Origin: Begonia masoniana
Taxonomy: Eukaryota > Streptophyta > Magnoliopsida > Cucurbitales > Begoniaceae
DNA: 64,000 bases
Direction of reading: 5' to 3'
Assembly (NCBI GenBank): GCA_022432975.1
Contig: CM039509.1
Coordinates: forward strand, 22,475,432 to 22,539,431
Under the pieces are notes generated by a model, which was not told the DNA's origin, searched no databases, and saw only the letters and a program-made list of their open reading frames with translations. Positions 1 to 10,102 of this stretch are shown here, piece by piece (position 1 is the stretch's first letter; each line of letters begins with the position of its first letter). Made by a program: the position numbers and the translations under genes.

Positions 1-973
1 TCTACTGGATTTAAGTGATGCAATGATTTGATCTGTCTCTGATTGGTCTTAGTAAAATGCTTAAACTCTTTTGATAGTCAGAGCTTTCTTGGAATACAGC
101 AGAATTGCTGTTCTGAAGTCTATCGGCAGATGTTGGATGAAGGAGTCATCCGGCTGACGTCATCGGTAGATGAAAGTGGTAAGCCTTGTCGTCTAGCGAT
201 CGACAGATGTTGGATGAAGGAGTCATCCGGCTGACGTCATCGGTAGATGAAAGTGGTAAGTCTTGTCGTCTAGCGATCGGCAGATGTTAGATGAAGGAGT
301 CATCCGGCTGACGTCATCGGTAGATGAAAGTGGTAAGTTTTGTCGTCTAGCGATCGACAGATGTTGGATGAAGGAGTCATCCGGCTGACGTCATCGGTAG
401 ATATAAGTTGCAAGTTGTCGTCTAGCGATCGGCAGATACTGGAGGAAGGAATCCCCCGGCTGACATCATCGGTAGATGTAAGTAGCAAGTTTTGTCGCCT
501 AGTTATCGGTAGATGCAGTCTACCGAGAGTTGTCCTGTTGTATATCTTCCGGCTGACGGTCTCGGAAGATGTAGTAGTGTTTATCGTTTTGTGACCGGTT
601 GATATAACCGAAGTTTTGTGTTTGTCATCGGTAGGGGTCTCCTATTTTCTATTTCTGCTTCTTGTGTTGACTTTGTCGTCGGCAGATGTGTTTGACTTCT
701 GCAATTTCATGGGTATTCCACATTTTTAAAGCTTTATATTTTTGGCCCATTATTCTTAACACTCCCAACAATTATTTTAAAATGTTTTCACAGATCATTT
801 AACTTCATTGATGTTCGATTGATTTCCGCTGCAAGTTTTAAAATACATCGAGTTTTAGAAAATGTCAAATTTTGGCTGTCGAGTGAAATATTTTTAAATT
901 TAGTATCAAGTCGTCATGGTTCGGTTCAGTGTGTTGAGTAGCAAACCGGGTTTAGATAACTCGGGGCGTTACA
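1..973 (+). mobile_element. 3' part of a gypsy-type LTR (left end outside window)
   Basis: The segment ends in GGGGCGTTACA at 963-973, the same terminus as the LTRs of elements D (49260-49270) and E (56189-56199). The preceding text (AGCAAACCGGGTTTAGATAACTCGGGG) also closely matches the last 40 bases of those LTRs. No primer-binding site follows; the sequence changes abruptly to an unrelated reverse LTR fragment, so this is a solo LTR or the 3' LTR of an element lying to the left. The 5' end is outside the window, so a target duplication cannot be tested; the right-hand candidate is CGGGT at 974-978. A 77-bp tandem array occupies 121-510. Confidence 0.75.
121..510 (+). repeat. 77-bp tandem repeat with TGACGTCA core
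   Basis: TGACGTCA occurs at 155, 232, 309 and 386, an exact 77-bp period. A fifth diverged unit has TGACATCA at 461. Each unit carries an ATCCGGC stretch, the TGACGTCA palindrome, a CGGTAGATG stretch and a TTGTCGTCTAGCGATCG stretch. TGACGTCA is the classical bZIP/TGA-factor recognition palindrome in plants; a regulatory role here is inferred only. Confidence 0.9.
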
Positions 974-1337
974 CGGGTTTTACTGAATTTTGCCCAAATT
1001 GGGCATTCCGCGGCCAAGCAACAATAGCCGGCCCTAGGGTCGACAAACCCACGCCAGAAGTGACCGAAATTGGCCGGTGATCGGAGCTCAATCGAGCTCG
1101 CCACCCACGGCCACAAACCGAACCAAAACAGAGGAGAAAACCGAGCTTACCGTAGGTTCGTGCGCGAGGATGAACCGGAGCCTCACATCGCCGTTGTCTG
1201 GCCGGAGAACGGCGAGAAATCGCCGGCGTTTTCGTCGGAGGAGAGCCGCACTCACGGCTCTCTGTCGTCGGCTGTCGTCGGGCGCTCGGGCTCGTCGAAA
1301 TCAACAGAATGGCTAAACCATTCTGTTGATTTTAATT

Positions 1338-1373
<36 letters not shown>

Positions 1374-1722
1374 CCTAATATTAATTCCTATTAAACATTA
1401 ACATACCGTTTTGCCTTCCGTAAATCCCGTTAAATCCCGTATATCTCCACAAATTCACATTAATCGTTAGGACCCTAATAACACTTTCTTTTCGTAAAAC
1501 GGACTTGATTTACTATTTTTTACGAATTAATATACTAAAAGACTAAAACGGGAACTCTAGCATTACTCTTCCCGATTTGGGTTTCTAAAATTTCACTTAT
1601 TCTTCTACAAACCCCCATAAATTTCTAGGGTCCTAATAAAACTATCCGCTCGCAAAACGGACCTAATTTACTTATTTACGAAAATAGCCTTGGAGCGGAA
1701 ACCCGAAAAACTCGGGTGTTAC
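974..1722 (-). mobile_element. LTR fragment K, reverse orientation, 5' portion
   Basis: On the minus strand this begins TGTAACACCCGAG at 1722 and continues with TAGGTCCGTTTTGCGAG-like text, as in the first 150 bases of the LTRs of A, C and G. It is thus the 5' part of an LTR of that lineage, inserted in the 5' LTR of element A. The base after it (GGATG, 1723-1727) is where the A LTR resumes, and GGATG would be its right target duplication; the left copy is off-window. The other end is cut by the LTR ending at 973. Open frames inside it have no recognisable product. Confidence 0.65.
1337..1373. repeat. (AAT)n microsatellite
   Basis: About twelve AAT units inside LTR fragment K. Ordinary simple repeat. 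Confidence 0.95.
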
Positions 1723-2777
1723 AGGATGAGCTCTCTTCGGTTAGAGGGTTAGGGTCTCGGTGACAACCACAGTAAAGTAAAGTAAAGAAAATGATGCATG
1801 ATTTACAGATTCATATGCACAGCACGCATTGCATTTACGTAGAGCTTATTGAGATTTTTATCTCATAGTGTATTCGTATGGTGTAGGTGATTACGAGGAA
1901 ACAGGTGAGGACGAAATTCCTCCTCCTGAGACATGAGTCCAGTTGACAAAGAATGGCTGCGGTGGTGTGCTGGCGCAGTCGACGCTTACCTGACCCGTGG
2001 GGATGTATGTATAGATTTTTGGATTTTTGGGATATTTTGGATTAATGATTGTCTAGACATTTTAGGATGTTTGATAACTGATAGTTGATAGGTTTGGGTA
2101 TTGATGTTTTGAAATGTATTGGAAATTGATTTTATAATCTTTTGTTTGATTTCAAAACAGGAGGATTTGTTTAGGTTTTAAACATATCCACGCAGTTCGT
2201 TTTCATGAAAATGTACTTAGTTTAAATGTATTTCGAGTTGTTTATTGGATGAACGGTGAAGTGTGAAAAGAATGAGGATATGAGTGAGTTTTTATTTGAT
2301 GTTATTGTGTTGGTTAGGGTGTGTGTGAGTTGCATTTGTGTAGTTGGCGCAGGAGCAAATAAAAGAAAGAAGAAGAAAATGGGAAAGGAAAGAAACAGAG
2401 ACGGTGGCGATTGATCGCCCAGGGGTGGGGATCAATCGCCCCTCAGTCGCCGCTCTCTGGAGAAATCCAAAGAGCATGGCGTTTCGCAACAGGCGACCAG
2501 TCGCCTGTTGCAATCGTTGAAGGGCGATTGATCGCCATGATCAATCGCCCCTCATCCCCCTTTTTGCCCCTCCCCTTTTATGTTTTAAATTCATTTATTT
2601 TAATTGTTTTAAATTGCTTTTAATTTCAATTGTTTTAGTATTTGTTTTAAACGACTTACTAAACGAATTTCGATTCCGATTTAAAATGTTTTAATTCCGC
2701 TCACACGTACGAGATTTATTTAGGATAAAAAAAAATAATAGTACGGGAATATTGAGTACAGTATTAGGGTCGTTACA
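1723..2777 (+). mobile_element. Element A, 5' LTR (3' portion)
   Basis: This stretch matches 11508-12556, the end of the A 3' LTR, with roughly 1.5-2% differences counted by eye. It ends GGGTCGTTACA at 2777 and is directly followed by a primer-binding site. The 5' part of this LTR was separated by insertion of LTR fragment K and lies outside the window. It holds the conserved GTGTAGGTGATTACGAGG region near 1880 and the palindrome block near 2405-2540. Confidence 0.85.
2405..2540. repeat. Palindrome block (GGCGATTGATCGCC type) in the A 5' LTR
   Basis: GCGATTGATCGCC and its inverse GATCAATCGCCCC alternate, with ACAGGCGACCAGTCGCCTGT forming another inverted repeat, and an imperfect GCTCTCTGG...CCAAAGAGC stem between them. 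The same block recurs at 12184-12330 and, damaged, at 9478-9610. Confidence 0.85.
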
Positions 2778-2781
2778 GTTA

Positions 2782-2793
2782 TGGTATCAAAGC
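2782..2793 (+). promoter_or_regulatory. Primer-binding site of element A
   Basis: TGGTATCAAAGC lies 4 bases after the LTR end. It matches the plant initiator-Met tRNA primer site TGGTATCAGAGC except for one G to A change. Confidence 0.85.
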
Positions 2794-2942
2794 CCCCGGG
2801 TTTTAAAATCGGTTCTGTAGACTGCTCGACTGCACAGCCACTACGCGGACATTCTTCATCAAATGTAAGTATGTTTATAGTTTTATTTGATTTCTATTTC
2901 TTAGAGTATTTGTTTATTAACTTTTATAGGAGATATATAAAC

Positions 2943-3950
2943 ATGGTGCGTCGAGGAAATGACCGAGACGACCGAGATGACACGATAGACACCCTCAAGG
3001 ATTTTATTGCCCAGCATTCCCAGCACATGGAGCGTCAGGCTCAGCAGATGGAGAGACTGTCTCAGCAGCTGGGTACTATGATTGATCGTGAGGGCACTAG
3101 AGCTTGAGAGGCAGCCATTCTGGGCAATCGGGGGATGGAGAGATTTCAGAAGCTCTAGCCCCCCGTATTTAGCGGACAGACCACTGATCCTTCTTCAGCC
3201 GAGGAGTGGATTTGCACTATGGAAGACATGCTGGCGTATGCTAGCATAGAGGACGGAGAGAGGGTGGCTTTGGTGACCTACCACCTAGCTTTAGATGCCC
3301 GATTCTGGTGGGACACTGTGAAGACGACCACCGATGTAACTATTATGGGCTGGGAGAGATTCAGGACATTGTTTTACGATAAGTATTTCAGCCATACCGT
3401 GCGAGAGGCGAAGATGGTTGAGTTCATGCAGTTACGGCAAATTGGTTCTATTGCCAAGTACGTGAAGAAGTTCGAAGCCCTTTCTCGATTCGCGCCGCGT
3501 CCGGTCAGCGTTAACAAGGATAAGGTACGGAGATTTTTACAGGGACTTAGCCAGGAGTTCCGGATGCGTCTCACTATATCTGGGGTACGGAATGTATCCT
3601 ACGACGAGATTGTGGCCAGGGCGCTTGAGATAGAGGCAGTTGATCAGAGTTCTGCCAGACCGAGGGAGCCATCTAAGGGCTTCTTCCGGGAGATACCCCC
3701 TCAGTCATTGAACCGGGGCTGGCAACCGAGAGCACAGCCTCAGCAGCAACAGAGGGGTGTTAAAAGACCTCTTGAGGGAGGTAATGATCGGGGTAAGGGG
3801 AAGCAAGTACAAGAGGCTTCTCAGTTACCTCTTTGCCCTAAATGCCAGAAGGAACACAGGGGCCAGTGCAGGTTAGGCACGAATGTGTGCTATTGGTGTG
3901 GAGAACCAGGCCATTTTGCTAAAGACTGTCCGAAGCGGGGTCGAGATTAG
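2943..3950 (+). pseudogene. Element A gag (nucleocapsid), broken
   Basis: Gag of a Ty3/gypsy chromovirus; it packages element RNA into cytoplasmic particles. The start at 2943 (MVRRGNDRDD) follows the leader and resembles the charged N-terminus of the F gag. The retrotransposon gag domain is visible around 3219-3640 (ARFWWDTVK, WERFRTLFYDKYF, LRQIGSIAKYVKKFEALSRF). One CCHC zinc knuckle, CYWCGEPGHFAKDC, lies near 3889-3930. Three in-frame stops interrupt it, at 3105-3107 (TGA), 3156-3158 (TAG) and 3948-3950 (TAG, at the gag/pol junction), without a frameshift. Each stop is one C-to-T or G-to-A step from CGA, CAG or TGG. The frame continues into pol, so the ancestor probably made one Gag-Pol polyprotein. 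Confidence 0.85.
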
Positions 3951-6900
3951 CCAGCCAGTGATCAGAGGAGAGTTATGCCCATGATCTTCGCTTTTATCGA
4001 GCCTGGTGATGTTGACGACGAGACTCGACCTTCCGTTATCACAGGTACTATATTGCTTATGGGCACGACTGTATTTACTTTGATGGATACCGGAGCTACG
4101 CACTCCTTCATATCAACTGCTTGCATGTCTAGACTGAGGTTAGTGCCAGAGCTAGCAGAGTACAAGTATAGTGTGATGCTGCCCTCAGGAGAGCTTATGC
4201 AGTCAAGTCAGGTTGTCCAGGAGAATATTGTTTCAGTTGGAGACGATACCCTCTATGCTTGCCTTATTGTTATGGGCATCGAGCACTATGATCTTATCTT
4301 AGGGATGGATTGGCTATCACAGCACTACGCCACCATCGATTGTCGATCCGGGATTGTGACCTTCCGACCCCCGGGTAAAGCTGAGTTTTCTTATCAGGCG
4401 ATGAGCAGATTGAGTAGCTCGCCTATTTCTTATTCCATGAAGGTCAACGAGCAGTTTAAAGGTGCGTGCTCTATTTATTTGGCCTCAGTTTTTGATATTC
4501 AGTTGCTCAGAGAGTTCTCTGATATATTCCTCGATGATCTTCCCGGGTTACCACCAGACCGGGAGATTGAATTCACTATTGTTGTTTATCCTAATACCGT
4601 GCCAAGGTTTAAAAACCCGTACCGGTTGGCACCAGCTGAGTTGAGAGAGTTGAGGACTCAGCTTGATGAGTTGTTAGAGAAGGGATTTATTCGACCCAGT
4701 GTTTCACCTTGGGGTACGCCTATTCTATTGGTCAAGAAGAAAGACGGGACCCTCAGGATGTGCATTGATTACAGAGAGTTAAACAAATTGACGGTGAAGA
4801 ATAAATATTCGTTGCCCCGGATTGATGACCTGTTTGATCAGCTACAGGGTGCCCGAGTATTTTCCAGGATCGACCTGTGCTCGGGTTACTATCAGCTGAA
4901 GGTCCGGAGGGAAGATATTCAGAAAACGGCTTTCCGAACGAGGTATGGGCATTATGAGTTCCTTGTCATGTCTTTTGGACTTACTAATGCCCCTACAGAG
5001 TTTATGGATTTGATGAACCGTGTCTTCAAGGAGTATCTGGACAAGTTCGTGGTGGTTTTCATCGACGATATCCTGATCTACTCTAAGACGAAGGAAGAGC
5101 ACGAGGAGCATTTGAGGATTGTATTGCGAGTTCTGAGTCAACGCCAGCTATATCCGAAGTTCTCTAAGTGCGAGTTTTGGTTGGATCGGGTCAGTTTTCT
5201 TGGCCATATTATATCGCAGGACAGAGTTTCTGTTGATCCGAGCAAGATTCAGGTAGTCAGAGATTGGCCACAGCCGAAGAACGTACGTGAGGTGCGTGGA
5301 TTTCTTGGATTAGCTGGTTATTATCGGAAGTTCATAGAGGGATTTTCAAAGATCGCAGTTCCTCTCTCTCGATTAACTCGGAAGAACGAGAGATTTGTAT
5401 GGTCGTCTGCTTGTGATAGTAGTTTTGTGGAGTTAAAGCAGAGATTGACCACCGCTCTAGTATTAGCGTTACCTGTTGAAGGTGACAAGTTCAGTATTTA
5501 TTGTGACGCGTCTGGAGTGGGACTCGGTTGTGTATTGATGCAAGAGGGGAGAGTTATTGCTTATGCTTCACGGCAGTTGAAGCCGTACGAGCAGAATTAC
5601 CCTACGCACGACCTTGAGTTGGCAGCTGTGGTCTTCGCACTGAAGATATGGAGACATTATTTGTATGGGCAGCAATGCGAGATATTTTCCGACCACAAGA
5701 GCTTGATGTATTTATTTACGCAGAAGGAGCTGAATATGCGTCAGAGAAGGTGGCTTGAGTTTGTCAAAGATTACGATTTCGATATCAAGTACTACCCTGG
5801 AAAGGCGAACAAGGTTGCTGATGCCTTGAGTAGAGTGCCTTTTGCGAGACAACCTTCACTAGCAGCGATGTCAGTCACGCTGCGGTCTGAGATTGAGAGG
5901 TTCGATGTAGAGATGGTGGCAAAGTTGTCCAGCATGCTCACCAACATTTCTCTCAGGCCGACTATTCTGGATAGGATACGCGAAGCTCAGCAGAATGATA
6001 CGGAGTGTGAGGAGCTTCGATCCAGCATGACATTGGGAGACTCGTCAGATTTCCATTTATCAGATGACGGTATTCTGAAGTTTAGGCATAGGTTGTACGT
6101 GCCTAGCGACGAGGATCTAAAGAAGGAGATATTGGCCGAGGCACATTCTTCGGCATATTCTGTGCACCCGGGAAGTACTAAGATGTACCGGGATTTGAAG
6201 CAACACTTCTGGTGGCCGAACATGAAGAGGGAGGTTGCCAAGTACGTTGAGACCTATTTTAGTGTGTCAACAGGTAAAGGCATAGCACCAAGACCGGCCG
6301 GAACATTATTGCTACTGCCGATTCCGGAGTGGAAGTGGGAGAAGGTCTCCATGGATTTTATTGTGGGGCTCCCGAGGACGACGAAGGGCCATGACGGCAT
6401 CTGGGTTATTGTGGACCGATTGACAAAGTCGGCTCACTTCTTATCTGTGAGGAAGACATCTTCTATGGATCAGCTCGCCGAGCTTTACGTGCAGGAGATT
6501 GTCAGACTGCATGGAGTGCCAGTTTCTATTGTCTCGGATCGTGATCCGAAATTTACCTCGAAGTTCTAGAAGAGTTTACACAAAGCTATGGAGACTCAGC
6601 TTAATTTCAGCACTGCATTTCATCCTCAAACTGATGGTCAGACAAAGAGGATGAATCAGATTTTGGAGGATATGCTCAGAGCATGTGTGCTGGAGTTTCA
6701 GGGCTCGTGGAGCCGATATTTACCCCTGGTTGAGTTCTCGTACAACAACAGCTTCCAGGCTACGATTGACATGGCTCCGTACGAGGCGCTGTATGGTCGG
6801 AAATGTAGATCTCCGTTATATTGGGACGAGGTTGGCGAGGCCAGAATCGTTGGTCCTGAGATTCTACAGCAAACGGCAGAGAAGATTGCCATTATCAGAC

Positions 6901-7391
6901 AGCGCATAGAGGTAGCTCAGAGCAGACAGAAGAGCTATGCTGACACGAGGCGAAGAGAACTAGAGTTCGAAGAAGGTGATGAGGTGTATCTTAAAGTTTC
7001 TCCGTTCAAAGGCGTTGCGAGATTTGGAAGGAGGGGTAAGTTAAACGCTCGTTATGTGGGGCCCTTTCCTATTCTGAAGAGGATCGGGAAGTTGGCGTAT
7101 AGACTACAGCTTCCGGTTTCTATGGAGGGCATCCACGACGTATTTCATGTATCTATGCTTCGGAAGTGCTTGCGCGATCCGTCGCATATTGTGGAGGCTA
7201 GAGAGATCGAGGTACAGCCTACCTTGACATATGAGGAGAGACCGGTACGTATTTTGGAGTCTTCTATCAAAGTCTTACGCAACAAGGAGATCCCGCTAGT
7301 TAAAGTATTGTGGCGGAACCACGAGGTGGAAGAAGCTACGTGGGAACGACAGCAGGATATGATGGCTAGATATCTTGAGTTGTTTGTATAG
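3951..7391 (+). pseudogene. Element A pol (protease, RT, RNase H, integrase, chromodomain-like tail), broken
   Basis: Domains in order: aspartic protease with [11 protein letters not shown] near 4075-4110; reverse transcriptase from about 4600 with catalytic FIDDILIYS near 5058-5085; RNase H with [12 protein letters not shown] near 5492 and DHKSL near 5692; integrase with [12 protein letters not shown] zinc-binding region near 6165, core near 6345-6700, and FHPQTDGQ near 6619; chromodomain-like VLWRNHEVEEATWER near 7307. One in-frame stop, TAG at 6567-6569, replaces the Trp that D, E and F have in KFWKS. In the zinc-binding region both cysteines are gone because a one-base gain near 6257 and a one-base loss near 6280 shift the frame locally. 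With the gag frame the polyprotein is about 1483 codons, close to D and E (1494). Order protease-RT-RNase H-integrase defines gypsy. Confidence 0.9.
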
Positions 7392-7418
7392 TTAAATTTT
7401 GACGACAAAATTTTAAAT

Positions 7419-7431
7419 AAGGTGGGTGGAA
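7419..7431 (+). promoter_or_regulatory. Polypurine tract of element A
   Basis: AAGGTGGGTGGAA sits directly before the 3' LTR start (TGTAATACTCGG at 7432), where plus-strand priming occurs in LTR elements. Confidence 0.75.
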
Positions 7432-7772
7432 TGTAATACTCGGCTTTACGAGATATTAATATTATATTCTATTATGGCATTTTTGGTAAATGTGTCAAAT
7501 CAGGTCCGTTTTACGAAAAGAAAGCTTTATTACAATCCTAACGATTAATTGGAATTTTAAGGAAATTTAGGAAATTTTCGGAATAATAACGCTATATTCG
7601 AGTAATTACCTCTATCGTAATGTAAAGGACGTTTTAGTAAAATAGTAAATGAAGCCAAATTGCGAACGGACAGTTTAATAAAGCCCTGGTAATGAATAAG
7701 AGAATATCTGCAAAATATGGAGTTTTCGAGAATCCGAATCTTTGGCCGATTAACGATACGAAAGACGAAACA

Positions 7773-7779
7773 TATATAA
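7773..7779 (+). promoter_or_regulatory. Candidate TATA box of the A-lineage LTR
   Basis: TATATAA precedes a CT-rich leader (TTCTCCTCATTTCTTCTTC). The same arrangement recurs near 10441 and in LTR G near 45150. Inferred from sequence only. Confidence 0.45.
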
Positions 7780-9063
7780 AACTATGGAAGGGCATTTTAG
7801 TAATTTGACAAATCAATTTTATAAAATAACACAAATTCTTTTCTCCTCATTTCTTCTTCTTCTTCCCTGGAGCTCACGAGAACAGAGAGCATTTCTCTCC
7901 TCGACCGCCAGCGATTTCTCCAATTCGACTCCGTTCTGACCTCCGATCGTTTCCGTTTTCTTCACGTTTTCTCCTCCAATCGACACTCTAGGTATGATTC
8001 TATAGTTTCAGAGCGTTAAATTTTTGAGTTTCGTAGAGTTATACGCTAGGGTTCGTTTAGGGTTTCGATTAACAACAGCGATATTAAGGACCGTAATAAT
8101 AGGTTTACTGTGATTAAGTATATATTGAACGTATTGGACTTAATATTAAAGTTGACATCTAAATTTTATTTAGGAAAAACATGTTTGAATTTGAGAAATT
8201 CGGATTTAGAAAACTCCAATTGTAAATTGAGTGCCGACGTAAATTGCTCGATATAATAGCTCAATGACTTGAATTAGACTTTCGGAAGTTCCTTAGTTAA
8301 GGTTTTGTAAATTTGGACGATCGATAGTTTAACTCGTTTTTAAACCTCGTATTAGGTTTTGCCTCAGACAAACAACTCGTGGACGAAGCTGACTGCATTG
8401 GACCCGAGGTGTTTTCGTGTGACTTCCCTCTGGCCGATTGGCCGACACCGTACGTCGAATGGTCGTCTCGGGAGAGTTTTGGAGATGCGTTTTAATTTAA
8501 TTTCTGCTTGGTTTGGGTAGCATTGTGGTTTATATTTTAACGCGTTTAACGGCTTGATGGTACACATATTGTTATGATTTACATTTAAGATATTTGACCT
8601 TTCCGCAACACTTGTTTCAAGAAAGCATGAAAAAATGAATTTCCGCAAGGGGTTTTAAGATATGTAAAGGATAAAAATGGCCGAAAGCATATTGCCGAAA
8701 GGCATATCAGCCGAAAGGCTATCGTTTATCGGTCACGCGAGATGGGGCTCATGCCAGGACGTTTTGTAAACGTGTACCACCCCCTCCTCTAGCGAAAGAG
8801 TAGTCCGCCCTCTGGATAAGCGCATCTTCGTTAGAGTTATAGGGTCTCGTGACACCCACAGTAAAGTAAGTAAAGAATGATGCCTGATTTACAGATTCAT
8901 ATGCACACACGCATTGCTTTACTAAGCTTATTTGAGATTTTTTATCTCATAGTGTATTCGTATGTGTAGGTGCTTCTAGGAAACAGGTGGCGAAATTCCT
9001 CCTCCTGAGACATATTCGTTGACGAAATATGTTGTCGGTGGTGTGCGGGCGCAGTCGACGCTT

Positions 9064-9079
9064 AAAAAAAAAAAAAAAA
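9064..9079. repeat. A16 homopolymer inside the damaged LTR copy
   Basis: Sixteen A residues interrupt CGCTTA/CCTGACCCG, which is continuous at 1981 and 11761. It lies in the indel-rich zone and is probably a sequence error. Confidence 0.85.
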
Positions 9080-9825
9080 CCTACCCGTGGGGATGTATGT
9101 ATCATTTTTGGGTGTTTTGGGATATTTTTGGATTGATTATTTCTAGACTTTTAGGATGGTTTGATAACTGTAGTGATAGTGTTTGGTAGTTGATGGTTTG
9201 GAATGTATTGGAATTGATTTTTATCTTTGTTTATTTAAAAGGAGGATTTGTTTAGGTGTAAACATATCCACGCAGTTCGTTTTGATGAAACTGTACTTAG
9301 TTTAAATGATTTCGGTTGTTTATTGGGTGAACGGTGAAGTTAAAGCATAGGATATGAGTGAGTTTTTAGTTTGTGTTATTGTGTTGGTTAGGTGTGTGTA
9401 GTTGCATTTGTGTTTTTGGCCGGTAGAGAAATAAAGAAAGAAGAAGATAAATGGGAAAGGAAAGACAAGACGTTGGCAGTTGATCGCCCAGGGTGGGGAT
9501 CATCCCCCTCATCGCCGCATCATTGGAGAAATCCAGAGCGCTTGGCGATTTGCCACATGCGACCAGTCCGCCTGTTGCATCGCGAGTCATTGATCGCCAT
9601 GATCACGCCCCTCATCGCCCCTTTTTTTTTGGCTGTTGCCCCCCCCTTTGTATGTTTTTAAATTCTTTATTTTTTTAAATTGGTTCAAGTGCTTTTAATT
9701 TCATTGTTTTAGTATTTGTTTTAAACGACTTACTAAACGCACTTTTATATTCCGATTTAAAATGTTTTAATTCCGCTCACCCTCACGAGATTTATTTCAG
9801 GATAAAAAAAATATATTACTGGGAA

Positions 9826-10102
9826 GTATTTCATGTATCTATGCTTCGGAAGGTGCTTGCGCGATCGTCGCTAGTGTGGAGGCTAGAGAGACGAGGTACA
9901 GCACTACCTTGAATATTGAGGGAGACGGTACGTATTTGGAGTCTTCCTATAAAGTTTACGCAACAAGGAGATCCCGCTAGTTAAGTATTGTGGCGGAACC
10001 CCGAGGTGGAGAAGCTAACGTGGAACGACAGCAGGATAGATGGCTAGATATCTTGAGTTGTATAGTTAAATTTGACGACCAAAATTTAATCAGGTGGGTG
10101 GA
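9826..10102 (+). pseudogene. Duplicated 3' tail of the A pol (integrase C-terminus/chromodomain-like), frameshifted
   Basis: The segment matches 7140-7431 but has many one-base losses, so no frame survives across it. It encodes fragments of the same integrase C-terminus and chromodomain-like region. It is part of the tandem duplication and is followed directly by LTR copy 2. Confidence 0.85.

Larger units (their letters stand above)
7432..9825 (+). mobile_element. Element A 3' LTR, first copy (low-quality sequence, lacks its last ~30 bases)
   Basis: It starts TGTAATACTCGG at the polypurine tract and follows the second copy (10103-12556) base for base at first. From about 8130 onward it carries dozens of single-base losses and gains relative to that copy and to 1780-2777. 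It stops inside the LTR at GGGAA (9825) and joins a second copy of the pol tail. A TATATAA motif lies near 7773, about 210 bases before a donor-like CTAGGTATG near 7990. Confidence 0.85.

Noticed and set aside
2782..2793. Possible tRNA genes at the TGGTATCAGAG sites
   Set aside because: Only the short primer complement is present; no cloverleaf sequence surrounds any of these sites.
2943..7391. Endogenous plant pararetrovirus (caulimovirid) as the source of the pol genes
   Set aside because: LTRs, target duplications, integrase with HHCC and DDE regions and a chromodomain-like tail are present; these indicate gypsy LTR retrotransposons, and no movement protein is seen.
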